Shown: one piece after another, positions 1-9,390 of the stretch
Position numbering within the stretch: the first letter of the stretch is position 1
Layout of the letters: every line of letters begins with the position of its first letter
Assembly: GCA_030252795.1 (NCBI GenBank)
Contig: CP127080.1
Location: 2,745,501 to 2,809,500 of the forward strand
DNA length: 64,000 nucleotides
From: Porticoccaceae bacterium LTM1
GTDB lineage: Bacteria; Pseudomonadota; Gammaproteobacteria; Pseudomonadales; Porticoccaceae
Reading direction: 5' to 3'
Made by a program: the position numbers and the translations under genes
The notes under the pieces: generated by a model
Database searches by the model: none
What the model was told of the DNA's origin: nothing
What the model saw: only the letters and a program-made list of their open reading frames with translations

Positions 1-462
1 GGTGCCACGAGGAATCACCAGGTAATCCCACTTGCGGAACTGGATATTGCCGTATTCAGAGGTCAGCACCCCCTCTCCTTCGTGAACAAATACCACTTCG
101 TCGGCGTAGCTGTTGCGATAAAACTGTTCGGTGTCTTCGGTCACTTTGGCGGTGTAGATCGCCACATCAACATTGAACATATGCTTTTTGCGGGCAGTAA
201 AGAAGTTGCCTTCACCATCGGCTTTTTTGGTGTCCATGCGATAGTTCTGCAACAGGGTGTCCTGCCACTCTTCTCCGTGAAGAACCGACATGGTGTCCAC
301 GGCCAGAGTTTTGCAGGGCATGTTGTAGTGATACTTGTTGGAGTAGATATTGCTGAAACCGTGCGTCGAAAACAGCTCTTCTCGGTACAGTTCGCCATCC
401 GGACGCTTGAAGGCGACGTGGCGCTTGGCGGGGACTTGCCCCTGAGTCATATAGAACGGCAT
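1..462 (-). CDS. hmgA: Homogentisate 1,2-dioxygenase-like protein (5' part)
   Basis: The first 154 codons are present; the 3' part lies beyond the window edge. The N-terminus (MPFYMTQGQVPAKRHVAFKR, then PDGELYREELFSTHGF) matches the short-start homogentisate dioxygenase family, cupin enzymes that open the ring of homogentisate in tyrosine/phenylalanine catabolism. The iron ligands are in the missing part. The ATG is preceded by AGGGAG at good spacing. The gene is divergent from a LysR regulator, which suggests local control. The family call is from recalled N-terminal similarity; a related cupin dioxygenase of other specificity cannot be excluded. Confidence 0.75.
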   Translation of the reverse strand, partial: MPFYMTQGQVPAKRHVAFKRPDGELYREELFSTHGFSNIYSNKYHYNMPCKTLAVDTMSVLHGEEWQDTLLQNYRMDTKKADGEGNFFTARKKHMFNVDVAIYTAKVTEDTEQFYRNSYADEVVFVHEGEGVLTSEYGNIQFRKWDYLVIPRGT

Positions 463-485
463 CTACTGCTCCCTTGCTATGTCCT

Positions 486-541
486 GTAGGGTGCGCCACG
501 CGCACCGGTTATCTGTCATCGGGGCACTTGACGTGCCCTAC
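486..541. repeat. Degenerate copy of GC-rich palindromic repeat family A
   Basis: The left arm GTAGGGTGCGCC followed by ACGCGCACC (486-506) matches the arms of the perfect palindrome at 32691-32753 except for two bases. A partner segment ending in GTGCCCTAC (531-541) sits downstream. It lies in the divergent spacer between the dioxygenase and LysR genes. Confidence 0.6.
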
Positions 542-658
542 GGTTAAGGCGAACACGATAAAGGAGCAATAACCCTAAAAAAAGAATGGGTTTTTGATAA
601 ACATCATCTAATATTTTGATATAGTTTCATCCCAACCAACTGATTATCTGGCCTTGTT

Positions 659-1567
659 ATGTATCTTGACCTGGACACCTTTCGCACCCTTTCGGCGATC
701 GTTGAAGAGGGCAGTTTTGCCAAGGCCGCAGAGCGCCTCAACCGCTCCCAGTCAGCGGTAAGCTATAAGATCAAGCAGCTGGAGCAATTTCTGGGAGCAC
801 CGGTATTTGATCGCAGCAGTTATCGAGCCACGCTTACCGAGAGCGGTGAAGCCATTCACCGTGAGGGGCTCAAGCTGCTCAGACAGATGCGACACATTGA
901 ACACCTGGCCCAGCAGCATCAAACCGGCTGGGAGCCGCGACTGGACCTGATTATTGACGGCGCACTGTCCATGACGCCGGTACTGCGCGCACTGAAGGCG
1001 TTTGAAGACCAGCGTGTTCCCACCGCTATTCAGCTTCACGTTGAACACTTGCACGGTGTTCAGCAACGATTCGAGAAATCTCCCGCTGCCATTATGCTAA
1101 CCAAGGAATATACGCCGCTGGACGACTGCGACTCGGAGCCGCTTCCACCGGTGAGAAATTTACTGGTAACCGCAACGGATCATCCTTTGGCTGGCATGAA
1201 AGAGATTACTCGCCAGCAATTGCAACAGTACGCCGAACTCACTGTTCGTGACAGCGCCCAACGCATTCAATCAGCATCGGTCACCGGCACGCCACTATTT
1301 GGGGGCGAACGGGTCTATTTTCTCAGTGACTTCCAGCAGAAGCGTCAGGCGCTGCGAATGGGTCTCGGATTTGGCTGGGCACCCCAATACCTGATTAAAA
1401 AAGAACTGGAGGCAGGAGAGCTGTTAAGCATCGATTACAAAGAGGGCAATCAGTTTGAGTTTGTCCCGGTAATGGTTTGGCATACCGCTCAGCAAGCTGG
1501 CCGTGGCTCGGCACTGCTTCTCGAGTTATTGCGTCAGGAGTTTCAATCACTCAAAACAACTGGCTAA
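659..1567 (+). CDS. LysR-family transcriptional regulator
   Basis: A 302-aa protein of typical LysR length. Residues 1-60 form the winged helix-turn-helix (LDTFRTLSAIVEEGSFAKAA, then ERLNRSQSAVSYKIKQLEQ). The remainder is an effector-binding domain with periplasmic-binding-protein fold. The gene is divergent from the homogentisate dioxygenase-like gene, the usual layout for a LysR regulator acting on its neighbour, so control of aromatic amino-acid catabolism is a reasonable inference. No ligand can be read from the sequence. An intrinsic terminator follows directly. Confidence 0.9.
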   Translation: MYLDLDTFRTLSAIVEEGSFAKAAERLNRSQSAVSYKIKQLEQFLGAPVFDRSSYRATLTESGEAIHREGLKLLRQMRHIEHLAQQHQTGWEPRLDLIIDGALSMTPVLRALKAFEDQRVPTAIQLHVEHLHGVQQRFEKSPAAIMLTKEYTPLDDCDSEPLPPVRNLLVTATDHPLAGMKEITRQQLQQYAELTVRDSAQRIQSASVTGTPLFGGERVYFLSDFQQKRQALRMGLGFGWAPQYLIKKELEAGELLSIDYKEGNQFEFVPVMVWHTAQQAGRGSALLLELLRQEFQSLKTTG

Positions 1568-1581
1568 ATTTTCTGGACAAA

Positions 1582-1609
1582 AAAAGGGCTGCCATTAGGC
1601 AGCCCTTTT
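1582..1609. terminator. Bidirectional intrinsic terminator
   Basis: AAAAGGGCTGCC and GGCAGCCCTTTT form perfect 12-bp arms around a 4-nt loop, giving A and T tracts on both sides. It separates the convergent LysR gene and the M13 peptidase gene and can serve both. Confidence 0.9.
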
Positions 1610-1631
1610 AGTACCTGAACTCAGGCAATAC

Positions 1632-3716
1632 TTACCAAATACGCACACGCTTTTCCGGCGGCAAGTAGAGTTTGTCACCCGGCTCAACACCAAATGCGTC
1701 GTACCAGGCGTCTACGTTGCGAACGATACCGTTTACACGGAATTCGCCCGGAGAGTGCGGATCTGACTTCAGCCTTTGCAGCAGGGCTTGATCACGCATC
1801 TTGCCTTTCCAAAGCTGCGCATAAGCCAGGAAGAAACGTTGATCACCAGTCAGGCCATCAATGACTTCGTCCTCTTCACCATTGAGGTGCATTTTGTATG
1901 CCTCGTAGGCGATCATCACACCACCCAGGTCACCGATGTTCTCACCCAGGGTAAAGCGGCCATCTACGAACTGTCCAGGCAGGGCCTCGTAGCTATTGTA
2001 TTGAGATACCAATTGATCAGCGCGCTTCTCAAATTCCTGCGCGTCTTTGCTGTTCCACCAGTCGCGCAGCACACCCTTGGCGTCTGACTTACGGCCCTGA
2101 TCGTCAAAGCCATGGCTCATCTCGTGGGCAATAACAACACCGATGGCACCGTAGTTGACGGCTGCGTCAGCGGCCGGATCAAAGAATGGCGCCTGCAAGA
2201 TGGCCGCAGGGAAAACAATTTCATTAAACAGCGGGCTGTAGTAAGCGTTTACTGTTTGTGGCGTCATTCCCCACTCAGTGCGATCAACCGGCTTTTGCAG
2301 ATCTTCAATTGACTTGGCTCGTGAGTAAGTGCGTACGTTACGGATATTATCGAACAAATCCCCATCGGTAATTTCCAGGCCAGCGTAGTCTTCAAACTTT
2401 TCCGGGTAACCGATCTTGGTATTGAAAGCATCCATCTTTTGTTCGGCGGATACTTTGGTTTCCTCGGTCATCCACTCCAGCTTTTGGATACGGGCGCGCA
2501 ATGCTTCTTTCACATTACCAACCAGGTCAGACATCATCGCTTTTGACTCTTCCGGGAAGTGACGTTTTACATACACCTCACCGATAGCTTCACCGAAAGT
2601 TCCGGAAACAAAACCGACCGCACGCTTCCAGCGCGGGCTCATCACCTGTTGGCCACTCATGATTTTGCTGAATTCAAAAGCCGCTTGCTCCAGCTCTTCA
2701 TGCAAAGCCCCGGCGCTACCCGCAACCAGAGTGAAGGTCATATAGTCCTTCCAGATTTGCAGGTTGGCTTTGTTGTTAATCAATTTCAATGCTGGATTGA
2801 TAGCAGAAGGGTTGCTGATAACCCATTTTTTTGAAGCCGCAATTTCCGGGTTCAGTCCTGACTCAGTGATAAACCAGTCCCACTCCAGACCGGAAAACTC
2901 CTGCTTCACTTCTTCATAAGTGAACGGGTTGTAAGTTTTACTGGCGTCACGACGCTCTTCGCGAGCCATTTGATTTTTAGCTATTTTGGTTTCAATAGCC
3001 AAAATGTTTTCCGCTGCTGTTTTTGCTCGCTCAGCATCGTACCCTGCAAATCCCAACATATTGGCGATGTGCTTCTTGTACTCTCCACGGATAAATTCAA
3101 ACTGCTCGTTATCTACCAGATAAAAATCGCGATCAGGTAAATTCAGGCCGCCAACGCCTGCTGCCAGAGTTTTCTGGTTGGGATCTTTACGATCCAGACC
3201 GCCACCGATGCCTATTGGTGCTTGAACACCCAGCAAATCAGAGTTGGCAAATGCGCTTAACAGCTCTTGGCGACTGGAAATAGCAGCAATCTTATCCAAT
3301 TCTTGCTGGATAGGTGCCATACCTAACTCGTTGCGACGCTCAAGGTCCATGTAACTCTTGTAGAGGTCACCAATTTTCTGCTCGACCGTTCCCTTGTCAT
3401 ATGACTCGTCACCCAGCTCAAGAATGATCGCCTTAACATTTTCCTGAGCCTGGTCAGCCAATTTATCAAAGGCACCAAAGCGGGTTTTGTCCTCAGGCAA
3501 TTGATACTCATTGAGCCAAGTGCCTGAGGTGTAACGGTAAAAATCATCGCCTGGCTTAACGGTCTGGTCTTGAGTGGTCAGGTCCACACCCCATTCACCC
3601 ATCACTGGCTCAGGCTTATTTGTCAAAAACGGTATGTTAGTTGGCATACTGACACTGCTACATGCAGCTACCAATGTAAGCGCTGACACTACCCCAGCCA
3701 ATCTCAATTTACGCAT
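1632..3716 (-). CDS. M13-family zinc metallopeptidase lipoprotein (neprilysin/PepO-like)
   Basis: A 694-aa protein with a lipoprotein signal (lipobox LVAAC, Cys about 19), so probably membrane-anchored and facing the periplasm or surface. The zinc site VIAHEMSHGFD (HExxH, about residue 530), the downstream ENIGDLGG (third ligand) and the substrate-binding NAYYSPLFNEIVFPA block are diagnostic of M13 (neprilysin, endothelin-converting enzyme, PepO), which cleave short peptides. The C-terminus ends VRIW, whereas mammalian members have a CxxW-type end. RBS AGGAG precedes the ATG. It is the last gene of the minus-strand thiol/TonB block; any role in processing peptides taken up or made there is inference. 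Confidence 0.93.
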   Translation of the reverse strand: MRKLRLAGVVSALTLVAACSSVSMPTNIPFLTNKPEPVMGEWGVDLTTQDQTVKPGDDFYRYTSGTWLNEYQLPEDKTRFGAFDKLADQAQENVKAIILELGDESYDKGTVEQKIGDLYKSYMDLERRNELGMAPIQQELDKIAAISSRQELLSAFANSDLLGVQAPIGIGGGLDRKDPNQKTLAAGVGGLNLPDRDFYLVDNEQFEFIRGEYKKHIANMLGFAGYDAERAKTAAENILAIETKIAKNQMAREERRDASKTYNPFTYEEVKQEFSGLEWDWFITESGLNPEIAASKKWVISNPSAINPALKLINNKANLQIWKDYMTFTLVAGSAGALHEELEQAAFEFSKIMSGQQVMSPRWKRAVGFVSGTFGEAIGEVYVKRHFPEESKAMMSDLVGNVKEALRARIQKLEWMTEETKVSAEQKMDAFNTKIGYPEKFEDYAGLEITDGDLFDNIRNVRTYSRAKSIEDLQKPVDRTEWGMTPQTVNAYYSPLFNEIVFPAAILQAPFFDPAADAAVNYGAIGVVIAHEMSHGFDDQGRKSDAKGVLRDWWNSKDAQEFEKRADQLVSQYNSYEALPGQFVDGRFTLGENIGDLGGVMIAYEAYKMHLNGEEDEVIDGLTGDQRFFLAYAQLWKGKMRDQALLQRLKSDPHSPGEFRVNGIVRNVDAWYDAFGVEPGDKLYLPPEKRVRIW

Positions 3717-3942
3717 TTACGCTTTCTCCTGTGACAAACATTTTTTTTGCAAAGCAGTGCAATGACACGCTGCTATTTTTGCTAAACATTATTTAGGGTT
3801 TTCAAGGCAACAACCGGTATCGATTCACAAACTTTTTTAAAATTTCCAAATGAAACTGGTAACGAGCTTTTGAAAGCCAAACAAGGCGCCGTTTGAACGC
3901 TAGAACGGCATAACCTACAAACATTGCATGTGACTGACAAGC

Positions 3943-3968
3943 AAAAAGCCGGCTTTAGCCGGCTTTTT
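3943..3968. terminator. Intrinsic terminator downstream of dsbD
   Basis: AAAAAGCCGGCT and AGCCGGCTTTTT form a hairpin with a two-base loop, flanked by T runs on both strands. It lies 18 bp past the dsbD stop codon and upstream of the M13 peptidase gene, so the peptidase probably has its own promoter in 3717-3940. Confidence 0.88.
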
Positions 3969-3985
3969 ATTGGGATGACTATATG

Positions 3986-6286
3986 TTATCCCCGGTACTC
4001 TTTGATGCTATTGATCAATACGCCAGGGCTCGGCAGCAATTGAGGCAATTTACGGCCATCCTGCAAAGAGTCACCAGGCTTGAAGTACAGGTACAGCGGA
4101 ACACCCGGATGCTTGTACAGTTCGATAATACGGTTGATCTCTTCATCAAGATCTGTGTTATCACCAACCATCACATGAATATTGTTATCCGCAAAGAATT
4201 TAAGGGTTTCATCTTTGTGGAGAGATGCCTTCTCATTCACTTTGCAGCTTACACACCAGTCTGCAGTAAAGTAGGCAAACACCTCTTTACCCTCAGACAG
4301 CATCGCCATCAGCTCCTGTTCGCTATACGGCATTTCTGCGCTGTGAGCACCATGTGTTTGTTCCAGAAGTGCAGCGCCATCACCGGTCACCTTACCACCA
4401 TTGTCGATCGCTTCTTTCAACGCTGAACGCAGTGCATTGATAGTCTTCAAGGTTTCGGTTTTTTCTGCCTTGGCCACTTCACGAGCAGTAATAGACTCTT
4501 CTTTACGATCAATCGCAGTGGCGAACGGGTAATACAGGGCCAGTACAAAGATCGCAGCAGTCACACGCCATGCATTTGGCTTGTTGGCCATTGGCACTTT
4601 ACCCCAGGCCCAGGCGGCCAGAGCGATGGTCAGGGCAGCAGCCATAGTCCACAGCATCGCATCCTTGTCACCCATTACCCAGATCAGCCAGATAGCGGTA
4701 CCGAACATCGGGAAAGCCAAGGCGGTTTTGAATACGCTCATCCATGGACCCGGATTCGGCACAATGCGGCGAGCACCCGGCACGAAGGCAATCAACAGGT
4801 AAGGGAAGGCAAGGCCCAAGCCCAGGAACACGAAGATCAGCAGAGACACTGCCACCGGCTGGGTAAAGGCGTAACCCAAGGCACCCGCCATAAACGGCGC
4901 GGTACAAGGAGTTGCAACCACAACCGCCAGGACACCAGTCCAGAAAGAAGATTTCTTGGAGTGAGCATCGCCTTCGTTGGTCAGGTTGGAGCCCACATTC
5001 ATCATGCTGGTACCAAACTCAAAGGCACCCAGCAGGTTCATACCGATCAAGGTCATCAACAGAACCAGAGACAGCACCACAATCGGGTTTTGCATCTGGA
5101 AGCCCCAGGAAGCGGCTTCACCGGCTGATTTAATGCCGATCACCACCGCAGCCAGTGCGAGGAAGCTGAGCACCACACCAACGGTGTAAAAAATACCGGA
5201 TGAACGCACTTCGCGCGGGTGAGACTCACCCATTTTGGACAGGCTGAGCATTTTCAGGCTCAGTACCGGCAATACACAAGGCATCAGGTTAAGGATCAGA
5301 CCACCCAGAAAGGCAGCACCAAGAGCATACAAGAGCCCCATATCGTCCTCTGAGTCTGAACCACCAGTGCTGGCAACCGCAGCGGCCTTCACAGTGCCTG
5401 CGCCATCTACACGTGGCGCATCAGCAACAAATTTCGCCTGCTCATTACCGTTAGCGTCGGTATAGGTGAGCAGCAGGGCAGAACGCTCGTATTTACGTTT
5501 TTCCGGGGCTTTACCAGCGTCTCTTTCCAGCTTTTTAGCCAGGGAATCCATCGCTTCGAGAGGAGCGGTCAACACACCATCCTTAACCGAAATGGAAGGC
5601 TGGGTATTCGTGTGCTTGATCAGCTTTTCAGTTGCCGGCCACAGGTAGATGTTCGTGGCACCCTTCTCGGGAAAAGCAACTTCGTAGGTAACAGTAGCGT
5701 TGTCTTCCGAGATGTAAAACGCTGCATTCCAATCAACAACTTCCGGCTGGTGGTCACGGGCGCTTTTGAAAGTTTCTGCATTTCCAGCATCGATAGCACC
5801 ATTACCAATCGGCAGGGTGATACTCAGGGAAGCACTCTGCGGCACGCAGTTGGCATCGTCACATACCAGGTAGGAAGCCTTGCCAGTCAAGGTCAGGCTG
5901 TCACCGGTGTAACCAGCCGGAACAGAAACGTCCATGGTGATCACGTTTTCTTCGCTGTAGCCGTAGGTCACGATGTCGCCCATTGCAACAATATGCGGTA
6001 CCGCATAAACGAAATCGGCGATCTCTGTACCTTCAGCCAGATCCTTCCAGCGAATCGTCATGTTTTTGCCAGCTTCACCCGGGTTCATCCAGTAGTTATG
6101 CCAACCTGCATCTGGCTTAACAATCAGGCCAAGGGTAAACACATCTCCCGGCTTAACACTGGAAACCTCGGATACCAGCTCCAATGAGCTGTACGAATCA
6201 CGGACCGGCTCGGCCTGGGAGATCGCCGCTGTTAATGACAACATCATCACTAATGTTGCCCGCATCACCTTATGAACTAAGTTCAT
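3986..6286 (-). CDS. dsbD: Thiol:disulfide interchange protein DsbD family
   Basis: A 766-aa protein. A signal peptide leads into a periplasmic DsbD-N-like domain (about 30-165, with VCDDANCVPQ containing the reactive Cys pair). A polytopic transmembrane part follows (about 315-600) with the two conserved intramembrane cysteines in MPCVLP and ATPCTAP. The C-terminal thioredoxin-like domain has CVSC at about residue 680. The family moves electrons from cytoplasmic thioredoxin through the membrane to periplasmic thiol proteins. Here it sits beside six periplasmic thioredoxin-fold proteins, so it is the obvious electron source for them (inference). GAGGTGA precedes the start. Confidence 0.93.
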   Translation of the reverse strand: MNLVHKVMRATLVMMLSLTAAISQAEPVRDSYSSLELVSEVSSVKPGDVFTLGLIVKPDAGWHNYWMNPGEAGKNMTIRWKDLAEGTEIADFVYAVPHIVAMGDIVTYGYSEENVITMDVSVPAGYTGDSLTLTGKASYLVCDDANCVPQSASLSITLPIGNGAIDAGNAETFKSARDHQPEVVDWNAAFYISEDNATVTYEVAFPEKGATNIYLWPATEKLIKHTNTQPSISVKDGVLTAPLEAMDSLAKKLERDAGKAPEKRKYERSALLLTYTDANGNEQAKFVADAPRVDGAGTVKAAAVASTGGSDSEDDMGLLYALGAAFLGGLILNLMPCVLPVLSLKMLSLSKMGESHPREVRSSGIFYTVGVVLSFLALAAVVIGIKSAGEAASWGFQMQNPIVVLSLVLLMTLIGMNLLGAFEFGTSMMNVGSNLTNEGDAHSKKSSFWTGVLAVVVATPCTAPFMAGALGYAFTQPVAVSLLIFVFLGLGLAFPYLLIAFVPGARRIVPNPGPWMSVFKTALAFPMFGTAIWLIWVMGDKDAMLWTMAAALTIALAAWAWGKVPMANKPNAWRVTAAIFVLALYYPFATAIDRKEESITAREVAKAEKTETLKTINALRSALKEAIDNGGKVTGDGAALLEQTHGAHSAEMPYSEQELMAMLSEGKEVFAYFTADWCVSCKVNEKASLHKDETLKFFADNNIHVMVGDNTDLDEEINRIIELYKHPGVPLYLYFKPGDSLQDGRKLPQLLPSPGVLINSIKEYRG

Positions 6287-6482
6287 TACTCACCTCTCAC
6301 ATTGGAAGGACATTCTGTGTTTAGGATCTACCCCCGAACACAGACCCCTCTGGGATCTATTATCGATGGTCTAATAATAGTCAAAAAAGTACTTCTTATA
6401 AACTACAATAACGGCTCAACCATACAATTCGAAACGAATGACCCTAATATTCGCCAGGTATCGCTACGGTCGTTCCCCGACT

Positions 6483-7832
6483 TTACTTCATAGCTGTCAC
6501 TGCCGCCTTTGCCGTATTGGCATCCCGCTGAGCCTCATGAACCAAACGATTCAGGTAGACTTCCATCCTTGAGCCGTAGATTTTGGGAATACTGCGAATT
6601 ACCCCGTTGTGGTCAATCACAACCAGGGTCGGTATTTCATTTATTCCGAGCTTGGCCCAAATGGATGGATTCTCATTTGGCTTCTTATGCCATTCTACGA
6701 AACCACCTGTAAGTGGTTCAGAGAAACTCTTGGCCAGGTCAATATCTTCATCAAGGTTGATAGCTATAACTTCAAATGGACGGTCTTTCATTTCAGCCAT
6801 CATTTTCTTGTTCTTTTCCAGGTTAGCCAGACAGGGCTCACACCAGGAGGCCCAAAAGTCCAACAGGATCACCTTTCCCCGATATGGGGCAAAGCTTACA
6901 GGCTCACCCTCATAATTGGTGGCGCCAAAGTCAGCGGCAACCACACCGGGAATAAAACTCTTAAGCCTGTCCGAGAGAAGATCAACGTGTAGCTTCAACT
7001 CCCCATGCTTCTTTATTTCTATCTTTCCATCGGAAATTACATACCGAGACGACCGCAGGTGCTCACTTTCCATGCCGTCTAACCAGCTCAGTGCCATTAG
7101 GCGCATTGAGTTTGGATCAACCGAAATCAGCATTTCCAGTCTCTGCGACTGTGCTCGCAGATCATTGATCAGTTGGTCGGGAACCTGCTCACTATTGTCT
7201 CCCCAGACACTCGAAATCAGATAACCGAAGACATTGGTTCTGAACTCCCTGACATTGGATGACAAGGTCACCAGGCGTGCATAGAGGCTGGCCGCATGCC
7301 ATCTCGCCAAATCTCTAACCTCGGCCGTAGACCCAGCCCGTACAGCTCCAACATACAGTTGCTCACAGGATTTATAATCAGCACCTTGCTGAAGCAACTC
7401 AGGAAAAAACAGATGCAAATTATCGTTGCGAATATGGTACTGCCTCAGGTATATACAGACCTCATTAATAAATGGTGATCCGTAACGCAAGCTAAATAGC
7501 ATGGCATCAAATGCAACCTGATCTCGCGGATAATCCCTGGCAAGTTCCATTGCCTGCTTGCCGAGAACGGCATACCTGTTGAACAATTGCGTACGAAGTT
7601 TGCGAGCAATACCCTTGGATGCCTCCCCATTACCCCGTGCTTTTAGAGCCTCGCGATAATCCTGTTCCGCCTGTTGGTAATTTTTGAACAGCTGGTCCAA
7701 CTGGTCCTGGCGCGCAGAAGCCTGCCCTGCGCCATTAACTGGCGTGGCATAAGCATTAGAAATTGCAAAACCAATTCCAAAGGCCATCAAAATGGCGACA
7801 ACTACATTCTTGTATTTACGTCTCATCAACAT
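6483..7832 (-). CDS. Exported TlpA-like thioredoxin with long helical N-terminal region
   Basis: About 449 aa from the ATG chosen here; a TTG 42 nt upstream keeps the frame open, but the hydrophobic signal segment follows the ATG (VVVAILMAFGIGFAISNAYA). Residues about 40-290 are a helix-rich region without a recognised family. The C-terminal 150 residues are a TlpA/ResA-type thioredoxin domain with LLDFWASWCEPC (about residue 328) and the cis-Pro segment NEIPTLVVID. The active site WCEPC differs from the WCGPC of the neighbours, which may alter redox potential. It lies upstream of dsbD in the same direction with a 195-bp gap, so co-transcription is uncertain. Confidence 0.85.
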   Translation of the reverse strand: MLMRRKYKNVVVAILMAFGIGFAISNAYATPVNGAGQASARQDQLDQLFKNYQQAEQDYREALKARGNGEASKGIARKLRTQLFNRYAVLGKQAMELARDYPRDQVAFDAMLFSLRYGSPFINEVCIYLRQYHIRNDNLHLFFPELLQQGADYKSCEQLYVGAVRAGSTAEVRDLARWHAASLYARLVTLSSNVREFRTNVFGYLISSVWGDNSEQVPDQLINDLRAQSQRLEMLISVDPNSMRLMALSWLDGMESEHLRSSRYVISDGKIEIKKHGELKLHVDLLSDRLKSFIPGVVAADFGATNYEGEPVSFAPYRGKVILLDFWASWCEPCLANLEKNKKMMAEMKDRPFEVIAINLDEDIDLAKSFSEPLTGGFVEWHKKPNENPSIWAKLGINEIPTLVVIDHNGVIRSIPKIYGSRMEVYLNRLVHEAQRDANTAKAAVTAMK

Positions 7833-8014
7833 TACCACTGGTTGAGGTTCGATATTGAATGTCTGTTGGATCAAAACAAAGGGACCGTGGGTATATTACG
7901 TGTCACAAAGATACACGTTGCAGCAACAGGGTCTCCAGTGCTTTTACCTAACTTTACACCTGTAAATCAATTGGTTAGCAGCCAACTTTACAGGGAAAAC
8001 GGGCTTCTTTGGGA

Positions 8015-9130
8015 CTAAAGATCGGCAAGTGGATGCCCCCCCCAGCCTGGCGCCCTAAAAAATGCCTCTATCTCAGCATCAGTCACCAGGTCCAACCTTT
8101 CCGGGCACCACTTGGGCGCCTTATCCTTGTCAATTAATGCAGCCCGCACCCCTTCCTTGAAATGGCCTGACTGCATAGCATTGACTGACATCGCCAACTC
8201 CATCTGAAACACCTGCTTTAACTGCAGCTTGCTTCCACGTATCAACTGCTCATCAACTATTCTCATGGATACCGGGCAGGCACTCACCAACCCTTCCGCC
8301 GATTTTTGCAGCCAGCCATTCTGCCACGGGCAAGCCTTAATTTGTTCTATCACATCTAGAAGTGTGCCATTAGAACAAGCATTGATTTGCGCAAGCTCAG
8401 ACTGAACCCCACCTACCGGTAACTCGGACTGATTATTCTGCTGACCAAAGTGATGATCCAATAACTCGCTATCCTGAGACCTGACTCCGGCCCAAGGCAA
8501 AGTTGTCAATTGCTCTGGCAAGCTTTTCAGGGTCGAATCTGGCACAGCATGATCAGCAAATCCCAAAAATATCGCATCAGCACCATTAAAGCTCGCCCCT
8601 GTCAGCCCGAGAAAACGTCCAAGCTGCCCGGGAAGTCGACTCAAAAAGTAACTGGCACCGACATCCGGGTACAGGCCGATCGCCACTTCCGGCATTGCCA
8701 GGCGGCTGGATTCCGTTACCACCCGGTGGCTCGCCCCCACCATCAGGCCAATACCTCCCCCCATCACTACCCCACTTCCCAGCACGACAACGGGTTTTGG
8801 GTATGTATGGATGCTGTAATCCAACCGGTATTCCGCAGCAAAAAAGCATTGCCCAAAGTCATCCGCCAGTGTTTCGCCATATGCCGCAGCATGGCTATAG
8901 AGAGAAACCACATCACCGCCGGCACAGAACGCGCGCTCACCAGCCCCCCTCAACACCACACAAACCACATCTCGCTCCTCACGCCAAACGTCCAATTGCT
9001 GTTGAAGCATCTCGATCATTGGCAGGCTAAGGGCATTCAGTGCCTTGATGTTGTTTAGCGTTGCTACGCCGATAACTTTGCCGTTGACCGTGGAGAGCTG
9101 GTCAAACAAAACGAGGGGCTGTGTGGCCAT
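8015..9130 (-). CDS. Enoyl-CoA hydratase/isomerase family, 3-hydroxyisobutyryl-CoA hydrolase-like
   Basis: A 371-aa crotonase-fold protein. It carries the oxyanion-hole motif AFCAGGDVVSLY, the block MGGGIGLMVGASHRVV and MPEVAIGLYPDVGASYF with the catalytic Glu. The length and the C-terminal extension fit the 3-hydroxyisobutyryl-CoA hydrolase subgroup (valine catabolism) better than simple enoyl-CoA hydratases. AGGAG lies upstream of the ATG. It is functionally out of place between thioredoxin genes and is cut off from the upstream operon by the terminator at 9319-9350, so it is probably an independent metabolic gene. Confidence 0.85.
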   Translation of the reverse strand: MATQPLVLFDQLSTVNGKVIGVATLNNIKALNALSLPMIEMLQQQLDVWREERDVVCVVLRGAGERAFCAGGDVVSLYSHAAAYGETLADDFGQCFFAAEYRLDYSIHTYPKPVVVLGSGVVMGGGIGLMVGASHRVVTESSRLAMPEVAIGLYPDVGASYFLSRLPGQLGRFLGLTGASFNGADAIFLGFADHAVPDSTLKSLPEQLTTLPWAGVRSQDSELLDHHFGQQNNQSELPVGGVQSELAQINACSNGTLLDVIEQIKACPWQNGWLQKSAEGLVSACPVSMRIVDEQLIRGSKLQLKQVFQMELAMSVNAMQSGHFKEGVRAALIDKDKAPKWCPERLDLVTDAEIEAFFRAPGWGGHPLADL

Positions 9131-9318
9131 TTATTCTCCTCAGGGGGATTGAGGCTTTCAGAAATCCCGCGGTAAGCGAAAAGATTGTTGCTGATGATAG
9201 CTGTCTGGGTACGTATTTCTACCCCACGAAGACCATTCAATGTGATCTTCTTCTCGAGTTATTCATCAAGGTTCTGACTACAGGAGCAAGAGCAACTGCA
9301 AATTCTCAGGGCAGATAA

Positions 9319-9350
9319 AAAAATCCCCGGCCTATCAAGAACCGGGGAAA
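9319..9350 (-). terminator. Intrinsic terminator ending the thioredoxin operon
   Basis: On the minus strand TCCCCGG and CCGGGGA arms (9342-9348 and 9324-9330) flank an 11-nt loop and are followed by a run of seven T. It lies 40 bp past the stop of the lipoprotein thioredoxin gene. Confidence 0.85.
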
Positions 9351-9390
9351 GCGGATGGATACACACTATTTTGAGATTTTCTAAATCGGG

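Noticed and set aside
5612-6187. 191-codon plus-strand open frame inside dsbD
   Set aside because: Antisense to a clear DsbD coding region; no RBS or family features.
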